A stretch of DNA of 64,000 nt from Sulfuritalea sp. (GTDB lineage Bacteria > Pseudomonadota > Gammaproteobacteria > Burkholderiales > Rhodocyclaceae), in the NCBI GenBank assembly GCA_030680805.1, contig JAUXUK010000016.1, positions 1-64,000 of the forward strand, read 5' to 3'. Made by a program: the position numbers and the translations under genes. Every line of letters begins with the position of its first letter. Within the stretch, counting starts at the first letter, position 1. Below the pieces are notes generated by a model that was not told the origin of the DNA, searched no databases, and was given only the letters and a program-made list of their open reading frames with translations. Shown piece by piece: positions 55,196 to 64,000 of the stretch.

Positions 55196-56441
55196 TTTTC
55201 ACCATCTTGATCCGCCGGTTTTCGGTCTGGATGATCTCCATGGCGACACCGTTGATGCGCAAGCCGACGCCGATTTCCGGAATATCGCGCAGATGCTCGA
55301 GGATCAGGCCGTTCAGTGTTTTCGGACCATCCACAGGCAAGGCGGTGCCAAGCAGGCGGTTGATTTTGCGCAGACTGCTGCTGCCGTCGACCAGAACGGC
55401 GCCTGCGTTGTCCCAACAGTAAGCCGTTTCGCTGCCCGGCATGCTGGTGGTGAATTTTCCGACGACTTCCTCGACGATATCCTCGATCGTGACGAGTCCG
55501 AGCAATTCGCCGTATTCATCGACGACCAGCCCGAGTCGTTGGCGATTCTCGCGGAAAAAGCGCAACTGGTCGTACGCCGGCGTTTCGGCGGGGATGAAAT
55601 AGGGCTCCGCAATGTCCTGCCGTAGCGCCTCGTGATTCAGTGTGCCGCCAAGCGCCATGCCTACCATGCGCCGCATGTGGATGACGCCGATGATATTGCC
55701 CGGATCGCCTTCGAATACCGGCAGGCGCGTATGGAAGCTGGTGGCCAGCTTGTCGGCGATTTCATCGAGGGGGGCGGCGATGTTGATGCTTTCGATCTCG
55801 CCCCGTGGCGTCATGATGTCTTCGACGGTAATGTGCTCCAGATCCAGAAGATTGATCAGGATCTCGCTATGCGCGCCAGGGAGGAAATGGCTCGATTCGA
55901 GCACCACGGAGCGCAGCTCCTCGGTGGTCAGGCCGGCGGTCTCGTTGCCGATCGGCTTGAGGCGCAGCAGGCGCAGCAGACCGCCCACAAACAGATTGAC
56001 GAACCAGACCAGCGGATAGGTGATGCGTAACAGCGGCCAGATCAGGAAAGCCAGAATGACGGCCAGCCGGTCGGCATTGGCGGCACCGATGACCTTGGGT
56101 GTGATTTCCGAAAAGACCAGGATGACGAAGGTGACGAAGAGCGTACCGGCGGCCAGCGCCCATTCCTCCTCGCCGAACAGTTCGATGGCGATGACGGACA
56201 CCAGGGTAGCCGCCGCCGCATTGAGCAGGTTGTTGCCCAGCAGGATTACTCCCAGCATCTTGTCGGTGCTGGCGAGCAGTTCCATGGCTAGCCGCGCGCC
56301 ACGATGACCCTGGCTGGCGAGGTGGCGCAGCCGATAGCGGTTGGCTGCCATCATGCTGGTCTCGGCCATCGAGAAGAAACCCGAGAGAATCAGCAAAACC
56401 ACCAGCGCGATGGACAGCGCCGAAAGCGGATACTCCGCCAT
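55182..56441 (-). CDS. corB: CNNM/CBS/CorC_HlyC-domain protein (magnesium/cobalt efflux type)
   Basis: A 419-residue membrane protein. The CNNM domain (residues 1-180) starts LSIALVVLLILSGFFSMAET with GHRGARLAMELLASTDKMLG and VFSEITPKVIGAANADRLAV. A CBS pair follows (DIMTPRGEIESINIAAPLDE ... LGLVVDEYGELLGLVTIEDI), then a CorC_HlyC C-terminal domain. Relatives act in magnesium homeostasis (CorB/YfjD group). The ATG overlaps the stop of the ccsA-like gene. This pair divergent from ffh is a common arrangement. Confidence 0.92.
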   Translation of the reverse strand: MAEYPLSALSIALVVLLILSGFFSMAETSMMAANRYRLRHLASQGHRGARLAMELLASTDKMLGVILLGNNLLNAAAATLVSVIAIELFGEEEWALAAGTLFVTFVILVFSEITPKVIGAANADRLAVILAFLIWPLLRITYPLVWFVNLFVGGLLRLLRLKPIGNETAGLTTEELRSVVLESSHFLPGAHSEILINLLDLEHITVEDIMTPRGEIESINIAAPLDEIADKLATSFHTRLPVFEGDPGNIIGVIHMRRMVGMALGGTLNHEALRQDIAEPYFIPAETPAYDQLRFFRENRQRLGLVVDEYGELLGLVTIEDIVEEVVGKFTTSMPGSETAYCWDNAGAVLVDGSSSLRKINRLLGTALPVDGPKTLNGLILEHLRDIPEIGVGLRINGVAMEIIQTENRRIKMVKIYRP

Positions 56442-57292
56442 CAGGTCGGGCGACCGAGAACGACTTCAAGGACGAAACGGCTGCCGACATAGGCCAGCAG
56501 CAGCACCGCAAAGCCGGTCAGCGTCCAGCGCAAGGCGATGCGGCCACGCCATCCATAGCGATGGCGCCCGAACAGCAACGCGGCGAAAATCAGCCACGAA
56601 AGCACGGCAAAAATCGTCTTGTGATTGAACGGCAGCGGCTTGCCGAAGATTTGTTCCGAAAAAAGAATGCCGGATGCCAGGGTCAGCGTCAGCAGAACGA
56701 AGGCGATGTGAATCAACCGGAACAGCAGCGTCTCCATCGTCAGGAGCGGCGGCAGGCCGGCAAACAGCGGCGTCATGCGGCCGCGGTGCAGGCGCTTTTC
56801 GGCAACGGCCATCAGGATGGCGTGCAGTGCGGCCAGGGTGAACAGGCTGTAGGCCAGCATGGCCATGAGGAAATGCAGACGGAAGGTCGGGGAGGCGGCG
56901 TTGGCGATCAGGTGCTCCCCCGGCAGCAGCCACGGCAGCAGCCCGCAAACCGCCGCCAGCGGCAGACCAAGCATCTGCAGCCCTTCCATGCGGGCGTAGA
57001 AACTTTCGATCCAGTACAGGGTGACCGCGAGCCAGGTCATCATCGACAAGGCCACGGCGAAACCGAAACGCATGCCCGCGCCGCCTGCCGGAAAAATTTC
57101 CTGAGCCAGCGTGGCACCATGAACGACCAGCGCTACCGCCAGCCAGCCGCGTTCCCATCCCACCAGGCCGCGTACGGGTTGATCGAGCACTGCGCCGCGC
57201 CAGCGCGAACGCCAGAAATGGATGGCCAATCCAACATAGAGCACGGCGGCCAGCAAATGCGGAAAGGGGGGATGCAGTAAAATCGACGGCAT
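56441..57292 (-). CDS. CcsA/YpjD-like cytochrome c assembly family membrane protein
   Basis: A 283-residue protein with eight hydrophobic segments. The heme-handling cytochrome_C_asm family marks are the histidine in LHFLMAMLAYSLFTLAALHA and the C-terminal LPFNHKTIFAVLSWLIFAAL with FGRHRYGWRGRIALRWTLTG. The short tryptophan-rich loop is weak, so it may be the YpjD type, whose exact role is unclear. It overlaps the corC-like gene and lies 22 bases from the divergent ffh start. Confidence 0.9.
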   Translation of the reverse strand: MPSILLHPPFPHLLAAVLYVGLAIHFWRSRWRGAVLDQPVRGLVGWERGWLAVALVVHGATLAQEIFPAGGAGMRFGFAVALSMMTWLAVTLYWIESFYARMEGLQMLGLPLAAVCGLLPWLLPGEHLIANAASPTFRLHFLMAMLAYSLFTLAALHAILMAVAEKRLHRGRMTPLFAGLPPLLTMETLLFRLIHIAFVLLTLTLASGILFSEQIFGKPLPFNHKTIFAVLSWLIFAALLFGRHRYGWRGRIALRWTLTGFAVLLLAYVGSRFVLEVVLGRPT

Positions 57293-57314
57293 ATTTGGAG
57301 TCTACACTAAGCCC

Positions 57315-58685
57315 ATGCTCGACAATCTGACCCAACGACTTGCCAAGGTCGTCAAGACGCTACGCGGCCAGGCGCGCCTGACCGAAGAAAACATTTCCGA
57401 GATGCTGCGCGAAGTGCGCATGGCGCTGCTCGAAGCCGACGTGGCCCTGCCGGTGGTCAAGGACTTCATCACGCGCGTCAAGGAAAAGGCCGTCGGCCAG
57501 GAAGTAATCGGTTCGCTGACGCCGGGGCAGGCATTGATTGGCGTCGTACATCGCGAACTCACGGAGTTGATGGGCGGCACGAAGTCCGAGTTGAATCTGG
57601 CCACCCTGCCACCGGCGATCATCCTGATGGCGGGCTTGCAGGGCGCGGGCAAGACCACGACGACTGCCAAACTCGGGAAGTGGCTCAAGGAACGGCAGAA
57701 GAAGAAGGTGCTGGCGGTCAGCTGCGACGTTTATCGTCCGGCGGCCATCGAGCAGTTGAAGACCGTGTCGGCTCAGGCCGGCATCGATTTCTTCCCCTCG
57801 TCCGTCGGCCAGAAGCCGGCCGAAATCGCCGCCGCAGCGCTGGATTACGCGAAACGTCATTTTCATGACGTGCTGTTCGTCGATACCGCGGGCCGACTCG
57901 CGATCGACGAGGCGATGATGGCGGAGATCCGCGAACTGCATGCGCAACTCAAACCGATCGAGACGCTGTTTGTCGTCGATGCGATGCTCGGCCAGGATGC
58001 GGTGAATACCGCCAAGGCTTTCAGCGAAGCCTTGCCGCTGACGGGGGTGATTCTCACCAAACTCGACGGCGATTCACGGGGCGGCGCGGCGCTGTCGGTG
58101 CGTCACGTGACCGGCAAACCGCTCAAGTTCGCCGGCGTCGGCGAGAAGCTGACCGGCATCGAGGAATTCCACCCCGAGCGCATGGCCAGCCGCATCCTCG
58201 GCATGGGCGATATCCTCGGGCTGGTCGAGGAAGCGCATCGCAACGTCGATCAGGAAAAGGCGCAAGAGTTCGTCAAGAAGATGAAGTCCGGCAAGGGCTT
58301 CGATCTCAACGACTTCAAGGCGCAGATCGGCCAGATGCGCAGCATGGGCGGCATTGGCGCCTTGCTCGACAAGCTGCCGGCGCAGTTGGGTGCGATGGCG
58401 CAACAGGCGGGTGGCCAGATGGAAGACAAGGCAACCCGTCGCATCGAAGGCATCATCGACTCGATGACCCCGACGGAGCGCAGCAAGCCCGAGATCATCA
58501 AGGCCAGCCGCAAGCGCCGCATCGCTGCCGGCGCCGGCGTGCAGGTGCAGGAAGTCAATCGGCTGCTGAATCAGTTCGAGCAGTCGCAGAAGATGATGAA
58601 GCAGTTCTCCAAGGGCGGCATGGCAAAGATGATGCGCGGCATGAAAGGCATGATGGGCAAGGGAATGCCCGGACTACCCAGATAA
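57315..58685 (+). CDS. ffh: Signal recognition particle protein Ffh
   Basis: A 456-residue SRP54 GTPase that binds 4.5S RNA and signal sequences for co-translational insertion. It has the N domain, G1 LMAGLQGAGKTTTTAKLGKW, DVYRPAAIEQLK, G3 VLFVDTAGRLAID, G4 GVILTKLDGDSRGGAALSVR, GVGEKLTGIEEFHPERMASR and a methionine-rich M domain (MKQFSKGGMAKMMRGMKGMM). Length and order are normal. The 4.5S RNA gene is not in the window. Confidence 0.98.
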   Translation: MLDNLTQRLAKVVKTLRGQARLTEENISEMLREVRMALLEADVALPVVKDFITRVKEKAVGQEVIGSLTPGQALIGVVHRELTELMGGTKSELNLATLPPAIILMAGLQGAGKTTTTAKLGKWLKERQKKKVLAVSCDVYRPAAIEQLKTVSAQAGIDFFPSSVGQKPAEIAAAALDYAKRHFHDVLFVDTAGRLAIDEAMMAEIRELHAQLKPIETLFVVDAMLGQDAVNTAKAFSEALPLTGVILTKLDGDSRGGAALSVRHVTGKPLKFAGVGEKLTGIEEFHPERMASRILGMGDILGLVEEAHRNVDQEKAQEFVKKMKSGKGFDLNDFKAQIGQMRSMGGIGALLDKLPAQLGAMAQQAGGQMEDKATRRIEGIIDSMTPTERSKPEIIKASRKRRIAAGAGVQVQEVNRLLNQFEQSQKMMKQFSKGGMAKMMRGMKGMMGKGMPGLPR

Positions 58686-58693
58686 GCTGGCGG

Positions 58694-58717
58694 CGCCGTC
58701 TCGCCAGCGCCGACTTT
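58694..58717 (+). repeat. Short dispersed repeat copy after ffh
   Basis: CGCCGTCTCGCCAGCGCCGA followed by CTTT, an exact consensus copy 9 bases after the ffh stop. Confidence 0.75.
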
Positions 58718-58727
58718 CAGGACCCAC

Positions 58728-58795
58728 CCACCCCCAGCCCCGCCCTCGCAGGCGTGGAGACTTTGTGCTCGCTACGCTCGTTGCGGCTGGTTATT
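58728..58795 (+). repeat. Remnant of the larger intergenic repeat
   Basis: CCCAGCCCCGCCCTCGCAGG, then GTGCTCGCTACGCTCGTTGC. The pattern (C-rich stem, then GCTCGCTACGCTCG) resembles the elements at 15590-15640 and 26445-26515. It sits directly beside the short repeat copy. Confidence 0.5.
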
Positions 58796-59408
58796 GTCGC
58801 GCCTGGATGACGCGAGGCCCCCAGCCCCACTGTTTCTCCCACGATGCGCGCACCATGTTCGGATATTCCGGCCGACCGAGGCTGCCGTTGTAGCGGCCGA
58901 GCGCGCGAAACAGGTCGCCGTTCTCGATGTCGAGGTAGTGGCGCAGGATGGTGCAGCCGAAGCGCAGGTTGGTCCGCAGGTGGAACAGGTTGTTGTCCGG
59001 GTTGCCGATCAGCTTGACCCAGAACGGCATCACCTGCATGTAGCTGCGCGCCCCCGCGCTGGAAACGGCGTGCTTGCGAAAGCCGCTTTCCACCTGGATT
59101 AGCCCCAGGACCAGTTGTGGGTCGAGGCCGGCGCGCTGTGCCTCGTAACGCACTGCCTTGAGAAATTCAAGACGTCCTTCCCGGTCGGGCATGCGTCGTT
59201 CCAGTCGCCGCGACATTTCCGTCAGCCAGTCGATTTTTTCCTCGATGCTGGCGAACCGCGGTTCCGGCGCGGCGCGGTCCGAAACGGCCGCATGCAGGGC
59301 CGCCTGGACGCTGGCGGCGAGCGGTTCGTACTTTTGTGCGCCCGCCACAGCCTGTGCAGCCCAGAAAAAGCACAGGCAGAAAAGCAGTTTCAGCAACCGG
59401 GGGTGCAT
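58791..59408 (-). CDS. Lytic transglycosylase (SLT domain)
   Basis: A 205-residue exported peptidoglycan lyase. The signal peptide is [19 protein letters not shown]. The SLT domain (about residues 85-190) has the catalytic glutamate in [20 protein letters not shown], then [34 protein letters not shown] and [13 protein letters not shown]. It may cut the cell wall for insertion of envelope machines or for turnover. The ATG at 59408 overlaps the 3' end of proS by 19 bases; the longer frame is antiparallel noise within proS. Confidence 0.92.
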   Translation of the reverse strand: MHPRLLKLLFCLCFFWAAQAVAGAQKYEPLAASVQAALHAAVSDRAAPEPRFASIEEKIDWLTEMSRRLERRMPDREGRLEFLKAVRYEAQRAGLDPQLVLGLIQVESGFRKHAVSSAGARSYMQVMPFWVKLIGNPDNNLFHLRTNLRFGCTILRHYLDIENGDLFRALGRYNGSLGRPEYPNMVRASWEKQWGWGPRVIQARQ

Positions 59409-61126
59409 GCTTTCTGGCGCGCCAGCGCGGCGATTTCCGTCAGTGGCACCTTGGTGACTTCCTTGTCGTGGCGGTGCTGGTACTCGACCAGGCCCTCTTT
59501 GAGGCCGCGATCGCCGATGGTGATCCGGTGTGGTACGCCAATTAATTCCCAATCCGCGAACATCACGCCGGGGCGTTCGTCGCGGTCGTCGAGGATGACG
59601 TCGATATCTGAGCCAACGAGCTTTTCATAAAGCTCCAGTGCGGCCAAACGCACGGCCTCGGATTTGCCCCAGCCGACCGGGCAGATGACCACGGTACAGG
59701 GGGCAATCGAATCCGGCCAGAGGATGCCGCGCTCGTCGTTATTCTGTTCGATGGCGGCGCCGACCAGGCGCGTCACGCCGATCCCGTAGCAGCCCATCAC
59801 CATGAATTGCGGCTTGCCGGTTTCGTCGAGATAAGTGCAGTTCATCGATGCCGAGTATTTGGTGCCGAGGAAGAAGACGTGGCCGACCTCGATCCCGCGT
59901 TGTATGGATAGCGCTCCCTTGCCGTCGGGCGATGGGTCGCCCGCGACGACGTTGCGGATGTCGGCGATGAGTTCCGGCTCCGGCAGGTCGCGGCCCCAGT
60001 TGATGCCCTGGATGTGGAAGCCGATCTCGTTGGCGCCGCTGACGAAGTCGCTCATGTTGGCCACCGTCCGGTCGGCGACGACCTTGACCGGCTTCCTGGT
60101 GTTGAGCGGGCCGAGAAAGCCCGGCGGGCAGCCGAAGTGCTCGATGATTTCCTGCTCCGTGGCGAAGCGGAAGCCGCCTTCGAGGCCCGGCAGCTTGCCG
60201 GCCTTGACCTCGTTGAGCTCATGATCGCCGCGCACCAGCAGCAGCCAGACTTCGGCGCCCAGCGGCGTGTCGGTGGCGAGCACGATGGACTTGACGGTGC
60301 GTTCGAGCGGCAGGCCGAGCAGCTTCGCCACATCCTCGCAGCGGACGGTGTCGGGGGTGGCGACCTTAGCCATCGCAAAAGTCGGCGCTGGCCGGACGGC
60401 GATCAAGGACAGTGCCTCCGCCAGTTCGATGTTGGCCGCGTAGTCGGAATCCGGACAATAGACGAGCAGATCCTCGCCGGTGTCGGCGATGACCTGGAAC
60501 TCATGCGACAGCGAGCCGCCGATGGCGCCGGTGTCGGCGCGCACGGCACGGAAGGTGAGGCCGAGCCGCCCGAAGATTTTGGTGTAGGCGGCATACATTG
60601 CCTGGTAACTCTTTTCGGCAGCGGCCTCGTCGCGGTCGAAGGAGTAGGCGTCCTTCATGGTGAATTCGCGGCCGCGCATCACACCAAAGCGCGGCCGGCG
60701 TTCGTCGCGGAACTTGGTCTGGATGTGATAGAAATTTTTCGGCAACTGGCGGTAGCTGTGGATCTCGCTGCGGGCGATATCGGTGACGACCTCCTCGGAG
60801 GTCGGCTGGATGATGAAGTCGCGGTCGTGGCGGTCCTTCACGCGCAGCATTTCTGGCCCCATCTTGTCCCAGCGCCCGGTTTCCTGCCACAGCTCGGCCG
60901 GCTGCACCAGCGGCATCAGCAATTCGATGGCGCCGGCGCGGTTCATTTCCTCGCGAATGATCGCCTCGATCTTGCGGATTACCCGCAGACCCATCGGCAG
61001 ATAGCTGTAGATGCCGCCAGCCAGCTTGCGAATCATGCCGGCACGAGTCATCAATTTGTGAGAAACGACCTCGGCGTCGGTGGGCGCTTCCTTGAGCGTG
61101 GAAATGAAAAACTGGGTGGCGCGCAT
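59390..61126 (-). CDS. proS: Prolyl-tRNA synthetase (bacterial type), with a repeat-encoded segment
   Basis: A 578-residue class II synthetase of the long bacterial type with an editing domain. Marks include [60 protein letters not shown] (motif 2), the editing domain around [20 protein letters not shown] and [20 protein letters not shown] (motif 3). Residues 242-250 (AVRPAPTFA) at the start of the editing insertion are encoded by a dispersed repeat; relatives have RAAPAQAM-like sequence here. Function is probably intact. Confidence 0.96.
   Translation of the reverse strand: MRATQFFISTLKEAPTDAEVVSHKLMTRAGMIRKLAGGIYSYLPMGLRVIRKIEAIIREEMNRAGAIELLMPLVQPAELWQETGRWDKMGPEMLRVKDRHDRDFIIQPTSEEVVTDIARSEIHSYRQLPKNFYHIQTKFRDERRPRFGVMRGREFTMKDAYSFDRDEAAAEKSYQAMYAAYTKIFGRLGLTFRAVRADTGAIGGSLSHEFQVIADTGEDLLVYCPDSDYAANIELAEALSLIAVRPAPTFAMAKVATPDTVRCEDVAKLLGLPLERTVKSIVLATDTPLGAEVWLLLVRGDHELNEVKAGKLPGLEGGFRFATEQEIIEHFGCPPGFLGPLNTRKPVKVVADRTVANMSDFVSGANEIGFHIQGINWGRDLPEPELIADIRNVVAGDPSPDGKGALSIQRGIEVGHVFFLGTKYSASMNCTYLDETGKPQFMVMGCYGIGVTRLVGAAIEQNNDERGILWPDSIAPCTVVICPVGWGKSEAVRLAALELYEKLVGSDIDVILDDRDERPGVMFADWELIGVPHRITIGDRGLKEGLVEYQHRHDKEVTKVPLTEIAALARQKACTPGC
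60377..60401 (-). repeat. Short dispersed repeat inside proS
   Basis: On the minus strand GCCGTCCGGCCAGCGCCGAC followed by TTTTG, encoding AVRPAPTF in frame at the linker before the editing domain. Confidence 0.7.
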
Positions 61127-61238
61127 GTCGAACCTTCTTGTCGGGCACTAAATAAATCATTTTACCCGTCTGACCGGCTTTCCTCGGACGGGCGAATGTG
61201 GAACAATTTGCACCAGTCAAACAAATTGGGGTAACACC

Positions 61239-61787
61239 ATGCTCGATCGGGAAGGTTATCGCCCGAACGTCGGCATCATTCTCACCAATCAGCGTTACGA
61301 GGTCTTCTGGGGCAAACGGATTCGCGAACATTCCTGGCAATTCCCGCAAGGCGGGATCAAGAAGGGGGAATCGCCGGAAGAGGCGATGTTTCGCGAGCTG
61401 TATGAGGAAGTCGGGCTGAAGCCCGAGCATGTGCGGATTCTCGGGCGCACACGGGATTGGTTGCGATACGACGTTCCCAGGCATTGGGTTCGCCGCGAAT
61501 GGCGCGGTACGTACAAGGGACAGAAGCAGATATGGTTTCTGTTGCGGCTGACCGGCCGCGACAGCGATATCAGTCTGCGCGCCAGCCCGAAGCCGGAGTT
61601 CGATGCCTGGCGCTGGAGCAGTTATTGGGTGCCCCTCGAGTCGGTGATCGAATTCAAGCGCATGGTTTATGGGCAGGCGCTGACCGAACTGTCTCGTCTG
61701 CTGTTCCACGTGCCCGGGCAGATCTCCGGCTGGCCGGATTTCATCGGGGAGCAGGCTGAAGACGAAATGCGGGTGGGCGAACAATGA
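61239..61787 (+). CDS. rppH: RNA pyrophosphohydrolase RppH
   Basis: A 182-residue Nudix hydrolase that removes pyrophosphate from mRNA 5' ends and so starts decay. It begins [20 protein letters not shown]; the Nudix box is at residues 38-60 ([20 protein letters not shown] then VGL), followed by [12 protein letters not shown] and [20 protein letters not shown]. Its TGA stop comes from the first bases of a repeat, and the next gene starts on it (ATGA). Confidence 0.96.
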   Translation: MLDREGYRPNVGIILTNQRYEVFWGKRIREHSWQFPQGGIKKGESPEEAMFRELYEEVGLKPEHVRILGRTRDWLRYDVPRHWVRREWRGTYKGQKQIWFLLRLTGRDSDISLRASPKPEFDAWRWSSYWVPLESVIEFKRMVYGQALTELSRLLFHVPGQISGWPDFIGEQAEDEMRVGEQ

Positions 61788-62380
61788 GCCCACCCCGCAA
61801 ACCTTCGCTGCGCTCGGTTCTCCCCTCAAGGGGCAAGAAACTCTTGGGGCAGCCCGGCGAGTTTCTTAGCCGTTTAGTTGTCGCCTTGGCGGGCGTGATG
61901 GTTTCTGGCGCTGCATTTGCCGGATTGGGTTTTCGTGACAACGACGACCCGGATGCCCCCAAATGGGAAGAAGCGACGGCGCAACTCCCGCCCTTCCCGC
62001 TGGAGGCCAATCTGCGCGAGTTCTATGTCAGTGCAACGACCGCGCACAAGTTCTATATTGATGCGGCCACCCTGAGCGTAGGCAAGGATGGCGTGGTCCG
62101 CTATGTGCTCGTGGTGCGCACCAGCGGCGGGACAACGAACACGACCTATGAAGGCATGCGTTGCGAAAGCGGCGAGTACAAGCTTTATGCGACCGGTCAT
62201 CGCGACGGCACGTGGGCGATGGCGCGCAAGGGCGAATGGCGTCTCATCGTGAACAAGCCGACCAATCGGCACCATGCCGCCCTTGCCCGCGACTATTTTT
62301 GCCCGGTTGGAACCGCTATTTCGACGCCTGCCGAAGGACGGGAAGCTTTGCGCCTGGGCAAGCATCCCAACGCTATTTGA
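61784..62380 (+). CDS. CNP1-like family exported protein, N-terminus encoded by a repeat
   Basis: A 198-residue protein of the CNP1 family (found mainly in betaproteobacteria, function unknown). The family part starts at about residue 46: [20 protein letters not shown], then [20 protein letters not shown] and [20 protein letters not shown], ending with [11 protein letters not shown]. The signal core [16 protein letters not shown] is normal, but the basic n-region ([20 protein letters not shown]) comes from a dispersed 85-base repeat. No shorter start gives a workable signal peptide, so the repeat seems to have been adopted. The start overlaps the rppH stop. Confidence 0.88.
   Translation: MSPPRKPSLRSVLPSRGKKLLGQPGEFLSRLVVALAGVMVSGAAFAGLGFRDNDDPDAPKWEEATAQLPPFPLEANLREFYVSATTAHKFYIDAATLSVGKDGVVRYVLVVRTSGGTTNTTYEGMRCESGEYKLYATGHRDGTWAMARKGEWRLIVNKPTNRHHAALARDYFCPVGTAISTPAEGREALRLGKHPNAI
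61785..61870 (+). repeat. 85-base direct repeat, copy 1 (CNP1 gene start)
   Basis: TGAGCCCACCCCGCAAACCT through CTGCGCTCGGTTCTCCCCTC, AAGAAACTCTTGGGG and CGAGTTTCTTAG. It aligns over its full length with 63017-63102, with about eight differences and one indel. Confidence 0.85.
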
Positions 62381-62389
62381 GGCCCCGTC

Positions 62390-63016
62390 ATGAGCATCCT
62401 TGATTCTTTCATTCTGCAAGTCGACCAGGCGTTGCGTACCGTTTTCACCAAGGCGCCGACCGCCCGGCCGATGCCGGGCGAAGCGCTTCCCGAAGCCGAG
62501 TTGACCGAAGAGGAGCGGCGCCATGTTGCGGCGCTGATGCGCATCAACCACGTGGGTGAGGTTTGCGCTCAGGCCCTGTATGCCGGCCAGGCCTTTACCG
62601 CGCAGGATGGAACGGTGCGCGAGGCACTGCAACAGGCCGCTTGGGAGGAAACCGAGCATCTGAACTGGACCGAACGACGCATCGAAGAGTTGGGCGGTCG
62701 CAAGAGTCTGCTCAATCCCCTGTGGTATGCCGGCGCCTGGACGATCGGCGCCGTGGCCGGCCGGCTGGGCGATCCCGTCAGCCTGGGGTTCGTCGCCGAA
62801 ACCGAACGCCAGGTGGAGGCACATCTGGACGGGCACATGAGCCAGCTACCGGCGGCGGATCGCCGTTCGCAGGCGATCATCGACCAGATGAAGACGGATG
62901 AGATTTCGCATGCCCAGACGGCGCTCAGCCTGGGTGCCGCAGAATTGCCGGGCGTCGCCAAAGGCGCCATGAAACTGGCGGCCAAGGCGATGACGACAAC
63001 TGCCTACTGGGTGTAG
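62390..63016 (+). CDS. coq7: Demethoxyubiquinone hydroxylase Coq7
   Basis: A 208-residue diiron monooxygenase for the next-to-last hydroxylation in ubiquinone synthesis. Ligands are visible as E57 ([13 protein letters not shown]), E87 and H90 ([12 protein letters not shown]), E139 ([17 protein letters not shown]), E171 and H174 ([12 protein letters not shown]). The [18 protein letters not shown] segment is membrane-associating. Together with ubiB it shows aerobic ubiquinone synthesis. The stop TAG directly precedes the second copy of the 85-base repeat. Confidence 0.97.
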   Translation: MSILDSFILQVDQALRTVFTKAPTARPMPGEALPEAELTEEERRHVAALMRINHVGEVCAQALYAGQAFTAQDGTVREALQQAAWEETEHLNWTERRIEELGGRKSLLNPLWYAGAWTIGAVAGRLGDPVSLGFVAETERQVEAHLDGHMSQLPAADRRSQAIIDQMKTDEISHAQTALSLGAAELPGVAKGAMKLAAKAMTTTAYWV

Positions 63017-63102
63017 TGAGCCCACCCCGAAAACCTCGCTGCGCTCGGTTCTCCCCTCAAGGGGCCAAGAAACTCTTGGGGCGGCCCGGCGGGTTTCTTG
63101 CT
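63017..63102 (+). repeat. 85-base direct repeat, copy 2 (after coq7)
   Basis: TGAGCCCACCCCGAAAACCT, CTGCGCTCGGTTCTCCCCTC, AAGAAACTCTTGGGG and CGGGTTTCTTGC. It begins on the base after the coq7 stop, just as copy 1 begins at the rppH stop. Confidence 0.85.
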
Positions 63103-63521
63103 CAGACTTCGACAATTTCCCAGGAGTGGCTCATCCGGGCGGTCTTGCCCAGCATGATCGAGGCGGAGCAGTATTTTTCCGCGGAAAGCTTGATCGCCCG
63201 CTCCACGGCATCGGGCTTCAATCCGCGCCCCTTGACGACGAAGTGCATGTCGATGCGCGTGAACACCTTGGGGTCTTCCGTCGCGCGCTCCGCCGTGAGC
63301 TTGACCTCGCAATCGACGATGTCCTGCCGCGCTTTTTTCAGGATCATGATGACGTCGAAGGAAGTACAGCCCCCCGTTCCTGCCAGCAGCATTTCCAGTG
63401 GTCTGGGCGCCCAGTTGTGACCCCCCGCTTCGGGCGCGCCATCCATTGCGACCAGATGGCCGCTGCCGGTTTCGGCGATGAAACTCATACCCTCGTGCCA
63501 GCGTACCGTGCATTCCAGCAT
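63102..63521 (-). CDS. OsmC-family peroxide-reducing protein
   Basis: A 139-residue OsmC/Ohr-fold protein. The two redox cysteines are in LAGTGGCTSFDVIMILKKAR and LSAEKYCSASIMLGKTA. The YhfA-like group is suggested by MLECTVRWHEGMSFIAETGS and HNWAPRPLEMLLAG. It may reduce organic hydroperoxides, though the substrate is unknown. The ATG at 63521 has GGAGG 8 bases upstream. It is divergent from rplM. Confidence 0.92.
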   Translation of the reverse strand: MLECTVRWHEGMSFIAETGSGHLVAMDGAPEAGGHNWAPRPLEMLLAGTGGCTSFDVIMILKKARQDIVDCEVKLTAERATEDPKVFTRIDMHFVVKGRGLKPDAVERAIKLSAEKYCSASIMLGKTARMSHSWEIVEV

Positions 63522-63577
63522 TGATCTAACCTCCATGTTGTTGGTGCGAATGATTGTATGCGCATCGTGGTGCCACG

Positions 63578-63602
63578 AAAGTCGGCGCTGGCGGGACGGC
63601 GT
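63578..63602 (-). repeat. Short dispersed repeat upstream of osmC-like gene
   Basis: On the minus strand CGCCGTCCCGCCAGCGCCGA followed by CTTTC, an exact-type copy in the osmC/rplM divergent gap. Confidence 0.7.
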
Positions 63603-63663
63603 TAGCCGGCCCGCCGCCAACATGGGGACGACGATTCAGTCCTGCCGGCAAGGAGAAAAGAGT

Positions 63664-63693
63664 TTGACTTCTCATCGGGGTATGGGATACCAT
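63664..63693 (+). promoter_or_regulatory. Putative rplM promoter
   Basis: TTGACT at 63664-63669 and TACCAT at 63688-63693 with an 18-base spacer. This gives an rplM leader of about 75 bases, in which I see no standard ribosomal-protein leader motif. Confidence 0.5.
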
Positions 63694-63777
63694 GCCCGGC
63701 TTTCCGCGTGGCGGACTGGTATTTTTTGGTTCGAACGCCAACCAAGCTGTGTGATTTAAGGTAGCAAGGATCCCTCC

Positions 63778-64000
63778 ATGAAGACTTTTTCCGCCAAACC
63801 GCATGAAGTGAAGCGCGATTGGTTCGTCGTTGACGCGTCGGACAAGGTGCTCGGCCGCCTGGCTGCCGAAGTCGCCCGTCGCCTGCGTGGCAAGCACAAA
63901 CCGGAATACACCCCCCACGTCGATACGGGTGATTTCATCGTCGTCGTCAACGTCGAAAAACTTCGCGTGACCGGCAACAAGGCGCAAGACAAGAAGTATT
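63778..64000 (+). CDS. rplM: 50S ribosomal protein L13, N-terminal part (runs off right edge)
   Basis: The first 74 codons of L13. The protein begins [20 protein letters not shown], then [40 protein letters not shown] and GNKAQDKKY, matching the family closely. rpsI would follow beyond the edge. The ATG at 63778 has AAGGA about 9 bases upstream. Confidence 0.97.
   Translation, partial: MKTFSAKPHEVKRDWFVVDASDKVLGRLAAEVARRLRGKHKPEYTPHVDTGDFIVVVNVEKLRVTGNKAQDKKY

Overview
The window (about 63-65 % GC by eye, genes packed on both strands) reads as chromosome of a betaproteobacterium, most likely Rhodocyclales or a close relative. The evidence is gene order and protein type: argS/SPOR protein/dsbA/SDR, ubiB with an SSS symporter, nodIJ-like ABC genes next to thiS-thiG, hemA/plsB/prfA/prmC, argB next to slmA, aspS/DUF502/fmdB, pilC-pilD, corC/ccsA divergent from ffh, proS/SLT, rppH/CNP1/coq7 and rplM. 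NnrS, bacteriohemerythrin, cytochrome c4 and a CxxCH sensor kinase suggest a respiratory, redox-sensing lifestyle. The order-level assignment is inference.

Layout. 1-2.6 kb: the 5' part of ilvD, then an accessory patch (MarR regulator with a membrane protein, and a Phd/VapC-type toxin-antitoxin pair) before lgt. 2.7-9.7 kb: lgt, a DgcZ-like diguanylate cyclase, a cobalamin-binding-like protein, SDR, dsbA, SPOR protein, argS. 10-22 kb: ubiB, symporter, VanZ-like protein, MazG-like NTPase, ferredoxin, hydrolase, ABC exporter, thiS-thiG, trmB, second diguanylate cyclase, nnrS. 22-26.4 kb: a minus-strand run kinase/PP2C/rph/rdgB/hemW with 4-base overlaps. 26.6-36 kb: yicC, a c'-like cytochrome, purU, thrH, hemA, plsB, prfA, prmC, hemerythrin. 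36-42 kb: cytochrome c4, engB, a candidate small RNA, hemB, a histidine kinase and an HD-GYP regulator. 42-49 kb: slmA, argB, hsp20 and a five-gene operon resembling a dedicated Lol-type envelope transport system. 49-56 kb: nudB, barstar, secreted ribonuclease, aspS, DUF502, fmdB, pilD, pilC. 55-64 kb: corC-like gene, ccsA-like gene, ffh, SLT, proS, rppH, CNP1, coq7, osmC and the start of rplM.

Three things stand out beyond ordinary annotation. (1) A family of short dispersed repeats, with a core related to GCCAGCGCCGACTTTT, sits between genes and also inside genes, where it encodes peptides such as SPAPTF (pilD, proS, hemW, prmC); longer relatives supply the C-terminus of one secreted protein and probably the N-terminus of another. 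(2) Between engB and hemB, the minus strand carries a promoter, three hairpins and a clean intrinsic terminator. This is a candidate small RNA of about 120 nt with two CCUCC-bearing loops that could pair with ribosome binding sites. (3) The operon at 44.5-49.0 kb couples a secreted helical protein, a LolD-like ATPase, an FtsX-like permease, a LolA-like carrier and an outer-membrane-barrel-like protein by start/stop overlaps.

No tRNA, rRNA, CRISPR array, insertion sequence or prophage was recognised. Starts were re-chosen where the longest reading frame ran upstream of the family's usual N-terminus.
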